This document shows positions 1-9,640 of a stretch of 34,545 nt of DNA, piece by piece. Under the pieces are notes generated by a model. That model did no database searches, was not told where the DNA came from, and saw only the letters and a program-made list of their open reading frames with translations. The DNA comes from Planctomycetota bacterium (GTDB taxonomy: Bacteria > Planctomycetota > UBA1135 > JACQFD01), in assembly GCA_016792805.1 (NCBI GenBank), contig JAEUHX010000020.1:1-34545 (forward strand), in the 5' to 3' direction. The translations under genes and the position numbers were made by a program. Positions within the stretch are counted from its first letter, which is position 1; each line of letters begins with the position of its first letter.

Positions 1-273
1 GATCACTTTTTGCGACCGCCTCGAGGATGGAACGCATCTCCTCGAGGGACTTGCGGGCTTGGGGCATGGGGAGGCTCCGAAAGCCCAGAGCCTCCCATGG
101 CTCCATCTCGATCCCGGAACGGGCACTACCGAACGCTCACCCTTCAGCGTGTCGTCGCCGAGCACCTTCACGGCGCTATCATCGGTCTCGATCGCGTCGC
201 CAGAGCCGATTTCGGCTTCTGTTGATCTAGCGCCTGGAGTACTCACGGGATCTGGCGCTTGAGAGATCGGCAT
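1..273 (-). CDS. hypothetical protein, 5' part only, possible frameshift
   Basis: An ATG at 273-271 is preceded by GAGG about 10 bases upstream and opens a frame that reaches the window edge without a stop (91 codons). The first ~55 residues (start MPISQAPDPVSTPG, then acidic stretches such as SGDAIETDD) look coding-like. After about position 120 this frame becomes Ser/Arg/Pro-rich, while a neighbouring frame from an ATG at 106 reads as a plausible amphipathic protein (MEPWEALGF, then KSLEEMRSILEAVAKSD). Either a frameshift lies near 105-160 or a second gene starts at 106. The family is not recognised, and the product continues outside the window. Confidence 0.4.
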   Translation of the reverse strand, partial: MPISQAPDPVSTPGARSTEAEIGSGDAIETDDSAVKVLGDDTLKGERSVVPVPGSRWSHGRLWAFGASPCPKPASPSRRCVPSSRRSQKVI

Positions 274-420
274 AATTAAAACCATCCTCACCAATCCCTG
301 GGCTATCTCAGCCCCAAGGAGTATCACCAGAAACAAGCTGCTCTCGTGGCTTGACTTCAGGGGAGCACTACAAGAAACAGATGTTCCGACGCGAGCGAAA
401 AAGAGAATCAGTAGATGCAG

Positions 421-1626
421 CTAGGGCGCAGTGCCCATATCATTCATCTTCTCTTCAATTTTACTTATTAAATCATCGAGGCGCGACACAACACTTGTCC
501 CAAAGCGCTCGACTTGTTTCTGAACGTGAGGAGTCATAAATTTATCAGATCGGAATATGCTCACATATGGCGCATACATTGCATGAAGCGCGTCTACAAA
601 ATCGGATTCCTTCATCTGGCGATCTTGATCGAGAAGCGTTAGTTTCAATGATGAGAGAAGCGTTCGGACTAGGGTAGATAAGCCTCGACACCGTTCATCT
701 ACGAGATCTACGCTCAGCTCCATGTTCGAAATCGAGTGAAACTTTAATAGGCCTTGATGCGCCATCCTTACTGTTATTGAATCGCCCAATGCCGCCCAGC
801 CCTTTCTCGTACACAATTCGGCACGTTCGCCTGAAACCACTTCCAGCTCCCTGAGCATCCTAATGTCTCTGAATATCATCTCCATGTTCTGAATCATTTC
901 TTTAGCAGGCCTGCGCACCCAATCGCTGATCATAGACAACTTTCCATGATGTCGATAGAACCACTTCATCATCCACTGCGGATCCCGGAGACAATTTAGA
1001 AAGGCATTATTTGCCTCTTCAGCAGTTGCCAGACCAATACAATATTGGGCAAGAACTTCCAGGTCCTCTTGTCGCATTGGATACACCTCTAGAATTGGGC
1101 GCAAAGCGTCACCCCTTAATGCACCCAAAAGCAACCCCTGAGCAGTTCGCCGTGGTCCATTCTTCCCAAAAAGTGCGGCCTTGATTCGAAGCCGTTCTTG
1201 TCGATTCAATCCTTGATTCTTGAGGTTTTCTTGAAGGTCTTTCAGGGGCTCGAGCCAATCGACAGGCGTCACCACACTTTTCAAGTCTGGGAACCAGGTT
1301 CCATCCGATGTCACCGCATGAATAGAGGTGCCTACTTTCTTATATAACGACGCTAACTCAAGAGATGCTAGTCGATCAAAAGAAATCAGTGCGTTGCGCC
1401 CACATAACTCTACAAGGACACGAGTTCGATCGACTGCTGCAGGACTGTGAGCCACTTCAAGAGGGGCCATCTCGCTGATATGGGCGGCTGAGAAGACGCA
1501 TGTAATAGCACCCGAACGAACCCAGTCTCGAAGCTGCGACATGATTGCTGCTCGCTCGCCAGATCGCGCATCCGATAGATGCGAATAATCACTACTATCA
1601 AGATAGACAAGGATCGGTTTGCGCAT
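421..1626 (-). CDS. PIN-like domain protein
   Basis: This 401-residue protein opens with ILVYLDSSDYSHL, the beta strand plus first acidic residue typical of PIN-like nucleases. ISEM follows about 45 residues later (a possible second acidic site). Near the C-terminus, SDFVDALHAMYAPY followed by FRSDKF resembles the late D..D PIN motif. The middle is a long helical insertion. PIN domains are Mg-dependent RNases, often toxins or defence effectors. I chose the ATG at 1626 because the protein fold begins there and TAGGT lies upstream; the frame stays open to an ATG at 1677. It follows the large helicase gene on the same strand after about 256 bases, so the two may act together, but a shared transcript is not proven. 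The fold call rests on motif spacing only. Confidence 0.6.
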   Translation of the reverse strand: MRKPILVYLDSSDYSHLSDARSGERAAIMSQLRDWVRSGAITCVFSAAHISEMAPLEVAHSPAAVDRTRVLVELCGRNALISFDRLASLELASLYKKVGTSIHAVTSDGTWFPDLKSVVTPVDWLEPLKDLQENLKNQGLNRQERLRIKAALFGKNGPRRTAQGLLLGALRGDALRPILEVYPMRQEDLEVLAQYCIGLATAEEANNAFLNCLRDPQWMMKWFYRHHGKLSMISDWVRRPAKEMIQNMEMIFRDIRMLRELEVVSGERAELCTRKGWAALGDSITVRMAHQGLLKFHSISNMELSVDLVDERCRGLSTLVRTLLSSLKLTLLDQDRQMKESDFVDALHAMYAPYVSIFRSDKFMTPHVQKQVERFGTSVVSRLDDLISKIEEKMNDMGTAP

Positions 1627-1882
1627 AGTTACATACCTAATAGCAGCAACATATATACAATGCTTCGACCATTCCATAGAAAATAGCGAACAAGCGCTTC
1701 CCGCTCATCTTTCTTTGCGATATTGTAGCACCCTTAAGAAGATCGATCCTCTTGATGTCAGCGCAAAGATAGTGTGTAAACGGGTCCATTGTCGGAGTGA
1801 ACCACTCCCCTAGACTCCTGGGCAGCCATTTAGACATCGGCGGGAGTGCCCTGGGAGAGCGAGAAGGGAACGGCTGACCTCA

Positions 1883-4800
1883 TCATTGTATGAGTTCAAT
1901 GCGATCCTGATTGTCCAGGCGCGCACGGTTAGTAGCAAGTAGTAACTCAACTCCATTTGCGAGGTGATCAGAGATCGACTTGCTAAGAGCTTTGAATCCA
2001 AAGACGCGCGCCAACGCTCGAAGCAGGTCCAGTTGAGGGCAGGCGCCGTTTACGGCGAGCAGCTCAGCAGCCGCATTCGCAATCTCTTGAACCGGCAGAT
2101 CGCTTGACGCACGAACATTAATTGATCCTGGCTCAGAACGCCGAAAGACTCTCCAGTCAACGGCTGAAGCCTCACTTTGCCAAAAGAAGACACCAGTCGC
2201 TTGCTGAGTCCGGTGCACACGCAAGCGCCGCGCAATTGCATCGATGCGGTCAACAGCCTTCCTCCGCGTACGTTCGAAGCCAAAGCTCGCTGCAACTCTT
2301 GAAGCCGCAAGGGCCAAGCTAATGGGCCCCTCCTCCGCGATGACAGAGAGCAACTCTGCCTGAACTCGGCGAGTCTGCGATGGATCGTAGAAGTCCTCTT
2401 GTGTTCCGAGCAATGAATGAGCGCGTGCCTTGTACGCGATTCCCAGAAGCGCGTCAGGCGCTCGCATGTTCACGATGCTCGACACTGTTCCGACTGTCCG
2501 GGGATCTATGATTGGCTCGACAATATTATTGCTCTCGCGGGGCTCCGCACTGATCGGCTCCGAACCTGGCTGTGGCTGGTCGCGATGACGAGCCGAAGAT
2601 AGGTCTTCCGCTCTCACAGATTCGATCGAACTACAGAGGCGCTCCAATTGTTCCTCGCGAGATTCCCACCAATCGCTAGACCAGACACGAAGCAGCCTCC
2701 ATCCTAGGCCTTCGAGCACAGACTGTCGCAGGCGGTCGCGATCGCGCGCGGAGCGAGTTGAGTGGTAGTTCGCTCCGTCGCACTCAATACCCACGAGAAA
2801 CCTCCCGGGTCGATCCGGATCCACAATTGCCAGATCGACTCGATAGCCAGAGCAGCCTACTTGCGAATGAACTGTGTATCCCCGAGAGCGAAGCGCCTTG
2901 CAGATCTCCTCTTCGAGTGGAGATTCGAACGTGTCCGCTTCCCCGCTAATCGAAGGCAAAGAAGGTAGGACGCGCAGGCCGTGCTGCGCATACGCCAGGA
3001 ATTGCTTCAGGTCTGCGACTCCGCGCGAACGCGTTCGAGCAAGGTCAATCTGGTCCGAGGTCAGAGTTGAAAAGACGATCAATTCTCGACGTGCTCGGGT
3101 TATGGCGACATTCAAGCGACGCTCGCCACCCTCCTGGTTGATGGGGCCGAAGTTCATTCCAATTCGCCCTGACTCATCCGGGCCGTAACAGATTGAGAAA
3201 AGAATCACGTCACGCTCATCCCCCTGAACGTTCTCCAGATTCTTAATAAACACAGACTCGCGAAACTCCTCACGAGCGACAAAGTGTCGATCTAGCGCCG
3301 GATCTCGACGTCTCTCTTCGTCAAGCATCTCTTCTATCTTGCGTTGCTGCGCAGAGCTGAACGTAACTATTCCAATTGAGTACTGAGCTAGGGCCGGATC
3401 ACGAAGGCGTCGGAGAACCTCAGCAACAACGGTTTCCGCCTCGACTCGGTTCGTTCGTGACCGCCCCTTGTCGTACGAGCCGTCTGGGACATGTCTCCAT
3501 TGAACGCCAAGTCCATCAAAAGATGCCGACGGAAATGTGGAAAGACGATTGTCGTAGTAGTTCCGATTACTAAAAGCGATCAAGCTCTCATGCCTACTCC
3601 GGTAGTGCCAGCGCAGATCCAGAGAGGGTAGATTTGCCGCGCGACACTCATTGAGAATGCTCTCCAGCTCTTCCAGGGGTTGAGATTCAGTGTCCTCATC
3701 CTCAATTACCGAATCGAAGAACGTTGTGGGAGGGAGTTGTCTTGAATCACCAACAATAATCGCTTGGTGCCCGCGTGCAATTGCGCCGACGGCGTCCCAT
3801 GTAGGAATCTGCGACGCCTCGTCGAAGATTACAAGATCGAATGATATGGCGCCTGGTGGCAAATATTGCGCAACAGAAATTGGACTCATCAGGAAACATG
3901 GCTTCAGCTTCTGTACAAGTGATCGCGCTTGGGTAAATAGCTGGCGCGGACCAAGATGCTTGCGCTGTAGCTGGAGTTGACGGTTCAATACGCCAAGCTC
4001 GCTCCCAGACACTGATTCGAGATTTGCCGAGGGAACTCGAGCCGAGAGCTTCGCGCAAATGACCTTGCTCGACAGCTTCGAGCAATGGTCATCCAAGGCA
4101 CGGAATTGTTTGATCTCTTGATCGTGCGAGAGAGCAAGGAAGTCGCGCAGTATCGGCTCTTGATGGCGTGCGAAACTGAGCCACGCCTCCAAGTAGCTCC
4201 GATCAAATGTACGGACAACCTGGCTCCCCTCAATTCGGCCGTGCTCAAGAGCGCGAACCAACGAGCTAAGCCGAGCCGTCTCCATGCGTGTTCGCCATCG
4301 CCTCCAAAGCGCCCAGGCTCGAAGTTGTGATAGGGCGGACTCGACCCGATCCATTCTCTCTCGCCACGACTGAATTCGGCCGGGTTCAGTTGGTGCGTTC
4401 CACGGATCATCCCCAGGCAGACGGAGAAGATTCGATACTACTGTGGACGCCTCAAACAAACGATCAATAGCTTCGATGAACCTCTCGAGGCTCGAGCGGA
4501 GCTTCTCCGGACCACCTGAGGCGGTAATCCAGCGGGCCATTACGGTCAGAAGCCGTTGCACCGAGCTGGGATCCGCGCCTTCTTGCAGGAGTGTAGCCTG
4601 AGCCGATTTCGCCCATTTCAGAGATGATTCTATCTCTTCCCAAGGCGATTCATCGTCACGCCAGGATGCTCCCGCCTGATGACTTAGCTCTGATAGTGCA
4701 GGCACAATTTTGACTTGAAGGCTCCTCAGTTGCAGAGCGCTCTCAACTCCAAGTTTCAACTCTCGCAGCGAGGGTACAATTCCCGGTCTAGTTACTGAAG

Positions 4801-7800
4801 ATAGGTGCCTGCGAATAAGTCGTGTTCTCAGCCAGCGGCCAAATAGCCAGGCCGAAGATGCGGTCCTGAGCCGCTCTTGAAGCATGGAGAGGTCTAACTC
4901 TGTGATCCGAACGTCGAATTGTAGCGTTAGTGTCGCTCGAATCTCATCGCGATGTCGGCCCGTAGAACACGTCTCGTGGACTAGCTTATCAATTTCCTTC
5001 GGTTCGATAGTAACCAAACCGAATCCGGCGCGCGGAGCATCGCGAGCGATAAGACAGATCGTCCGGAGCAGGCGAAGCTGCTGAGCGCTTGCCGAAGCAA
5101 TGTCTATCGAAAACAGTTGTGATGCATCAAGAAGTGTGTTTGGAATGCATTCGATTTCCTTACGCAGCCGCACAAAGCAATCTCGAATACGCTCAATCAA
5201 CCCTGGGGATGCCTCGTCGATTTGAACGCCCGAGAGAGGATGCCCTGGCAGATTCCCGAGGCTGCCAAGTGCGTTCTGAGCCTCGCGGAGGATATTCCGA
5301 CAATCATCGAGGAATGCTCGATCAACATTGTCAATACCTGACCATTCAAGGTCGAGCACTGCGGAGTCTCGCAGCGCAGTTAAAAGTGATGTCGCTTGGA
5401 ACACCGAGAGTCCGTTCAAGTGCTTCCGTCCGACGGCTTCGGCATATGCGTTTAGCCTTGATCGAACACGATCCAAGCTCTCAGCGCTTCTAAGCCACTC
5501 CTCGGGAAGTTGCTCGCGAGCGGCTCGCAATGACTCCCCGAGCCTTCGAATCACCTCTGCTTTGTTGGCCTTGTTCGAGTGGAGTTCGAGGCAATATCGC
5601 TCCAACCCAATCTTCTTTAGCCGATCAAAAACGACATTTAGCGCCGCCGTCTTCTCAGAAACGAAGAGTACCGTCCTCCCACTCGCTAGGCTATCAGCGA
5701 TCAGATTAGTAATTGTCTGCGATTTTCCAGTTCCCGGCGGACCTTCAAGCACGAAGCTTCTTTTCTTGGAGGCCGCAGCGACCGCCGCCAACTGAGACGA
5801 ATCCGCTAAAACGGGGCAGCAAAAATCCGAACTTTTGTATTCTCTGTCAAGTGTGTCGTGGTCTATTGCTTTCCAGTCTGGGTCAAATGCGCAATCTGGA
5901 TGATTCACAAGATGAGATACAATTCGATTCTGTAGTAAAACTTCGGACTGCTTATCGAGATCTTTCCACATCAGAAATTTCGAGAATGTGAAAAATCCAA
6001 GATACGCCTCCTCGTGAATGCGCCAACGCGGAACATTCTTTAGCGCGGATCGAACCTCTTGGAGAACAGCGAGGACATCGATACCTTGCTCGTCCTCTGG
6101 CAGTGGATCGATTCCCGGAATTTGGATGTGAAACTGAGCACTCAGCATTTCGACGAGAGTAGTATTGAATCGGGTTTCGTCTGCACCACGAGTAAGCTTG
6201 AATCCCTGCCGGATCGAGCCACGAAGCAAATCAACTGGTATGAGAATTAGCGGCGCACGGCGCGACCGATCGCTGGACGCGCTTTCAAACCACTCGAGGA
6301 ATCCGAGAGCTAGGTACAGCCCGCTCGCACCGCCCTCCTCGAGTCCTTCGCGAGCGGACCGAAAAATCTCAGTTAGGCGTACCTGAAGCGCCTCATCCTC
6401 GAGCCGGGCTACTAATCGACCGGCATCAAGCTCGCTATCTAATAAGTCTGAGATCGTCTTCGGGTTTACTGGACGAGATACAGACCGACCTTCATGCTGC
6501 TCCGAAAGCGCACGCCGGAGTTCAACCGCGTTGCCAGCGGCGAGTATGTCCTCAAGCTTCCCCAAGTTGGAGCACGAGAGCGGCACCGTCTTCTTACTTT
6601 CAACGAAATTGAGAAGCCGATTGCGATTTGTGAGATCAAGGAGCCTTCTCTTCCATCGATCGATTCGACTAGAGGGAGTCTCGGGTTTGGATTGCTCCTT
6701 GGCACGTTGCGGAAGTACGATCTCTGGCGCTTGCGGGTCACCCGTCCATAACGAGCCATCAGGCTCAATAATCACTCCCTCAGCGCGAACTGGGAGTGGC
6801 CGGATTCCCCCAATTCGGCTCCGGGAGACGTCGATCGCGCAAGAGAATTCCTGAGGATCCACGAGGTGCGCTCGCGCCGCCAAGGTGGCCTCCTCGAAGC
6901 TGCAAGCTGGGCGGTGCGTAACGTGCGTCGGATCAAAGACGCAAATCTCTCCAAGCTCGATGCGCTTGAGCAGAATCGCCAGATCCTCAATTGTGGGCTC
7001 TGGGAAATTCATTTCATCAAGCCAGACCCCTACGAACGCATGACCCTTGACAACAATGAGTAACGAGTTTAGTCCGGCCTGTTCCAGACAAGCGGCGGCG
7101 ACCGCCGCGAGATCGAGGCAGGTGGCGAGCCTCTCCTCCCTCACTCTATCCGGGGTGCGAATCTTCTGGCCATCGCGCTCAAAGCTCGCTGGTGGCACCA
7201 CGTACGTAATGCCTGACGCCTGAATCGAGTGGAAGATCGCTGCAGCTGTCAGCTGTACACGATTGCGGCTTCTCAATTGATAACCGGAGAGAGACGGATC
7301 GCCCGACCAACGCTCGAGAGATAATGCAGCGTCCCGCAGCCATCCGACAATTGCCGGGTGATTCGGAAGCACGAATGCACATAGCAACTCGGGCAACGAG
7401 CGCAACCCACCCCATTGGTCGTACGCAAGTACGGCGATTGGGTGGTGTTCAACAATCTGATGACAACCCTCCGCGGTAAGGCTGATGTATATCATTCCAG
7501 CCAATCGTTCGCGAAGGCCGGAGAGAAATGTTGGACGGAGTTGAATCTCTGGCCTCGTCCAAGTGAACTGAGCTGATGGTGCAAGCCCTGCTAGTCGGAG
7601 CTCCAATGAGCTCGCAAAGTCGGGATCAGCACCGATGCTGATGATGACATTCTGTACGTTCTCAGCTCCGACGTTCTCGATTGTCAAGCTCTTGAGCAAC
7701 GCGATGCCATTTTGCTGCGTGGCGAATCCTATGCACGGATCATATTCGACCTTGACCCGCAGCGGTCCGATAGATGTACGATCCCCCGATGATTGGTCAT

Positions 7801-7828
7801 TAAGTATGTAGTGTCTGGGGCTTTCCAT
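1883..7828 (-). CDS. DUF4011-SF1 helicase-Vsr-like nuclease-DUF3320 protein with N-terminal transglutaminase-like domain
   Basis: This 1981-residue protein has several readable blocks. Residues 225-320 resemble a transglutaminase-like papain fold, with candidate triad Cys237 (TCLDLA), His263 (GHAFVGVW) and Asp299 (VFDPTH). Residues 388-410 carry the DUF4011 signature (RRLLDLTNRNRLLNF). The SF1 helicase has Walker A GPPGTGKSQ at 696-704, Walker B IFDEASQ at 1334-1340, GDSRQLPPT at 1360-1368 and NVAITRAR at 1573-1580. A PD-(D/E)XK/Vsr-like nuclease spans about 1633-1725 (Asp1665, IECDG at 1681-1685). A DUF3320-like region lies around 1795-1885. A long helical insert (about 740-1290) separates helicase motifs I and II. 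Proteins of this class (COG1112-type helicase plus Vsr nuclease) occur in defence islands, and the Hhe system has a similar composition. It probably acts on invading nucleic acid; the role is inferred. No strong ribosome-binding site precedes the ATG. Confidence 0.85.
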   Translation of the reverse strand: MESPRHYILNDQSSGDRTSIGPLRVKVEYDPCIGFATQQNGIALLKSLTIENVGAENVQNVIISIGADPDFASSLELRLAGLAPSAQFTWTRPEIQLRPTFLSGLRERLAGMIYISLTAEGCHQIVEHHPIAVLAYDQWGGLRSLPELLCAFVLPNHPAIVGWLRDAALSLERWSGDPSLSGYQLRSRNRVQLTAAAIFHSIQASGITYVVPPASFERDGQKIRTPDRVREERLATCLDLAAVAAACLEQAGLNSLLIVVKGHAFVGVWLDEMNFPEPTIEDLAILLKRIELGEICVFDPTHVTHRPACSFEEATLAARAHLVDPQEFSCAIDVSRSRIGGIRPLPVRAEGVIIEPDGSLWTGDPQAPEIVLPQRAKEQSKPETPSSRIDRWKRRLLDLTNRNRLLNFVESKKTVPLSCSNLGKLEDILAAGNAVELRRALSEQHEGRSVSRPVNPKTISDLLDSELDAGRLVARLEDEALQVRLTEIFRSAREGLEEGGASGLYLALGFLEWFESASSDRSRRAPLILIPVDLLRGSIRQGFKLTRGADETRFNTTLVEMLSAQFHIQIPGIDPLPEDEQGIDVLAVLQEVRSALKNVPRWRIHEEAYLGFFTFSKFLMWKDLDKQSEVLLQNRIVSHLVNHPDCAFDPDWKAIDHDTLDREYKSSDFCCPVLADSSQLAAVAAASKKRSFVLEGPPGTGKSQTITNLIADSLASGRTVLFVSEKTAALNVVFDRLKKIGLERYCLELHSNKANKAEVIRRLGESLRAAREQLPEEWLRSAESLDRVRSRLNAYAEAVGRKHLNGLSVFQATSLLTALRDSAVLDLEWSGIDNVDRAFLDDCRNILREAQNALGSLGNLPGHPLSGVQIDEASPGLIERIRDCFVRLRKEIECIPNTLLDASQLFSIDIASASAQQLRLLRTICLIARDAPRAGFGLVTIEPKEIDKLVHETCSTGRHRDEIRATLTLQFDVRITELDLSMLQERLRTASSAWLFGRWLRTRLIRRHLSSVTRPGIVPSLRELKLGVESALQLRSLQVKIVPALSELSHQAGASWRDDESPWEEIESSLKWAKSAQATLLQEGADPSSVQRLLTVMARWITASGGPEKLRSSLERFIEAIDRLFEASTVVSNLLRLPGDDPWNAPTEPGRIQSWRERMDRVESALSQLRAWALWRRWRTRMETARLSSLVRALEHGRIEGSQVVRTFDRSYLEAWLSFARHQEPILRDFLALSHDQEIKQFRALDDHCSKLSSKVICAKLSARVPSANLESVSGSELGVLNRQLQLQRKHLGPRQLFTQARSLVQKLKPCFLMSPISVAQYLPPGAISFDLVIFDEASQIPTWDAVGAIARGHQAIIVGDSRQLPPTTFFDSVIEDEDTESQPLEELESILNECRAANLPSLDLRWHYRSRHESLIAFSNRNYYDNRLSTFPSASFDGLGVQWRHVPDGSYDKGRSRTNRVEAETVVAEVLRRLRDPALAQYSIGIVTFSSAQQRKIEEMLDEERRRDPALDRHFVAREEFRESVFIKNLENVQGDERDVILFSICYGPDESGRIGMNFGPINQEGGERRLNVAITRARRELIVFSTLTSDQIDLARTRSRGVADLKQFLAYAQHGLRVLPSLPSISGEADTFESPLEEEICKALRSRGYTVHSQVGCSGYRVDLAIVDPDRPGRFLVGIECDGANYHSTRSARDRDRLRQSVLEGLGWRLLRVWSSDWWESREEQLERLCSSIESVRAEDLSSARHRDQPQPGSEPISAEPRESNNIVEPIIDPRTVGTVSSIVNMRAPDALLGIAYKARAHSLLGTQEDFYDPSQTRRVQAELLSVIAEEGPISLALAASRVAASFGFERTRRKAVDRIDAIARRLRVHRTQQATGVFFWQSEASAVDWRVFRRSEPGSINVRASSDLPVQEIANAAAELLAVNGACPQLDLLRALARVFGFKALSKSISDHLANGVELLLATNRARLDNQDRIELIQ

Positions 7829-7836
7829 TTAGTTGA

Positions 7837-8073
7837 TCAGAGTTGCTCGTTCACCTCATGCGGCCAGGTAATCAGCAATCGGTACATCGCTGCCGGCGTA
7901 TCAGCTGGACGTCGCCGACTTCTGCCACCGGCGAGGCTAACCCCCTTCTCATTCCTAGTTCCAGTCGGGAATTGGACCATCTCTCGTGACCAACGCGCAC
8001 CCTCATCCGAAGCGATGGTCTCAATGCGAGCAGAATCGGCAGCGAGGTCGTCTATCGCGATCGCGAAGGCTTT
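7837..8073 (-). pseudogene. 3' remnant of an unidentified gene just upstream of the helicase
   Basis: A frame open from 8073 to the stop at 7837-7839 encodes a coding-like peptide (KAFAIAIDDLAADSARIETI, ending WPHEVNEQL) with first-codon-position purine bias. It stops eight bases before the helicase ATG, an operon-like spacing. No ATG lies early in the frame (the only internal ones are at 7980 and further in), and an in-frame TAG sits at 8074-8076. Just upstream, a different frame on the same strand reads SPLAEARLGILVRSL, so an older longer gene broken by a frameshift near 8072 is likely. The family is not recognised. Chance openness of the frame cannot be excluded. Confidence 0.35.
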
Positions 8074-8076
8074 CTA

Positions 8077-8656
8077 AGGGATCGAACTAGAATACCCAGC
8101 CTGGCTTCAGCCAAAGGCGACAGCTCAAGGCTGCAGCGGCCGCACACCTAAACTCCTGGGACCTGCAGGCTTCCGAGCAGAAAGCGACAAATCGCGAATG
8201 AGACTCTTGAGAGGGGAAGCGAATCCCTGGGTCTTGTCAGCGCGCGAGACTTGGGTGTGAGAAACAAGAGCCCAGCGGTCGAGCGCCGTTAGAGTTCAAA
8301 CCTCGTCGCGATTCCTCCCTGGCGAACGGTGGGTAGCCGGAACGCATTCACGGGTGTTGCACCCAACATCGGGTCATTCGGACTTGGAAAAGAGCGGAGT
8401 GATCCTGAACGCGAGAGGGCCTTCACGGCCCAACTCCCAGATGCGATATGTTTGATTCACGATGCTTACTCCCAATCGGAACCTCGATCTGCCATGGGCG
8501 GTTACATCGATGCGCAGATGGTGCGCTGACGCTCGCCAGCGGGGAAGGGCGCTACGCACACAGGTTGCCTCGATAACGGATCCCGTCTTGCTCCGTGGAT
8601 AAGCCCCGTGCTATTTTCGGGCTGTCGGCTGAACATGAAGCTGCTTGATCTCACTC
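8077..8656. other. gene-poor stretch
   Basis: I find no credible gene here. A short minus-strand coding-like stretch at about 8073-8130 may belong to the decayed gene upstream of the helicase. The remainder separates the minus-strand helicase region from the plus-strand HsdR-N gene and must hold promoters for at least one of them, but I cannot point to convincing -35/-10 pairs. Confidence 0.5.
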
Positions 8657-8662
8657 AGGAGG
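8657..8662 (+). promoter_or_regulatory. Shine-Dalgarno AGGAGG of the HsdR-N gene
   Basis: AGGAGG lies five bases before the ATG at 8668. It decides this start over the in-frame upstream ATG at 8635 and the frame opening at 8608. Confidence 0.8.
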
Positions 8663-8667
8663 TAGGG

Positions 8668-9480
8668 ATGGCGATTCCCAAGCGTGTCGAAGATCGATTG
8701 CGAGCGAGCTTGAAAGTGTTTACTCCCATTCTTACAGCCCAGCGAAATCGCGACGTTTCGGAGGCGGACACCGTCACACTGGTGAAGGACCTGTTGGCCG
8801 ATCTCTTTGGATACGATAAGTATGCCGAAGTCACTAGTGAGCACGCGGTGCGCGGCACATTCTGCGACCTTGCGATTCGGGTCGAGGACAAGCTTCGATT
8901 CCTCATCGAGGTCAAGGCGATCGGACTCCAGCTTAATGATCGGCACATCAAGCAAGCCGTTGACTATGGAACAAATCAGGGAGTCGAATGGGTTGTACTC
9001 ACAAATGGAGTCCGATGGACCGTCTACCACTTGCTCTTTAAGAAGCCCATCGAGGCCAAGCTGGTAGCCGACTTCGATTTGCTCACGATGAACCTCAAGA
9101 ACGACTCGGACCTTGAGAAGCTCTTCCTCCTCACGCGCGAAGGACTGGCGAAAGGTGCACTCGCTGAGTTTCGACATCGTCAAGGCGCAACAGATCGGTT
9201 TCTCCTCGCGGCTATTCTCACTCATAGCGAGCTGGTTACGACCGCCATCCGCCGCGAGGTTCGTCGCATTACTGACATGCTTGTTGACCCTGACACCATC
9301 TCGATGGTGCTTCGCGAGGAGGTCCTCAAGCGCGAGACGCGGGAAGGTCCAGAGGCAATCGAGGCAGTGAAGCGAGTAAACCGAGGCGCGAACTCGGGTA
9401 CCAAGAACACGCCCCCACCCGCGGAGCCGCCGAGCACCGTGAATTCAGCCGAGAATCGACCAGTGGATCCGCAAGCCTAG
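8668..9480 (+). CDS. type I restriction HsdR N-terminal-like nuclease domain protein
   Basis: This 270-residue protein matches the HSDR_N / PD-(D/E)XK pattern. Asp67 lies in TFCDLAIR, Glu81 and Lys83 in LIEVKAIG, and KQAVDYG at 95-101 supplies the conserved Gln-containing helix. ADTVTLVKDLLADLFGYD at the N-terminus is also typical of these stand-alone proteins. The C-terminal part (about 175-225) is helical and ends in a Pro/Thr/Ser-rich tail. No helicase domain follows and no HsdM or HsdS gene is nearby, so it is not a complete type I enzyme. Such orphan proteins are common in defence islands and are often annotated as restriction-endonuclease-like; the substrate is unknown. Start chosen by the strong ribosome-binding site at 8657. 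Confidence 0.75.
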   Translation: MAIPKRVEDRLRASLKVFTPILTAQRNRDVSEADTVTLVKDLLADLFGYDKYAEVTSEHAVRGTFCDLAIRVEDKLRFLIEVKAIGLQLNDRHIKQAVDYGTNQGVEWVVLTNGVRWTVYHLLFKKPIEAKLVADFDLLTMNLKNDSDLEKLFLLTREGLAKGALAEFRHRQGATDRFLLAAILTHSELVTTAIRREVRRITDMLVDPDTISMVLREEVLKRETREGPEAIEAVKRVNRGANSGTKNTPPPAEPPSTVNSAENRPVDPQA

Positions 9481-9532
9481 CGCTGGCATGGAACTGCACT
9501 TCGAGGCGTAGAAAGTGCGCCATTCGAAGTGC

Positions 9533-9640
9533 CGAGGTGCACTTCTCGGGGTTCAAATAAGGCTCTTTGAGGCCGAGACTTCCCATGGATTGGTGAGGGC
9601 GGATTGAATTGTACCGATCTATGGACTGCCGGAGCTTGGG
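9533..9640 (-). mobile_element. remnant of an IS3/IS481-type transposase (integrase core, C-terminal end)
   Basis: Read on the minus strand, this segment gives LRQSIDRYNSIRPHQSMGSL followed by LKEPYLNPEKC. The I..YN..RPH.S.G...P signature marks the end of the DDE integrase core in IS3-like transposases. Nothing recognisable as the rest of the transposase is present on either side, and I see no terminal repeats. It is a scrap of an old insertion, next to the orphan nuclease gene. Confidence 0.65.

Noticed and set aside
6625..6632. GATTTGTG inside the helicase gene as part of the element signal
   Set aside because: It is a single copy in about 15 kb of lower-GC DNA, which chance can explain.
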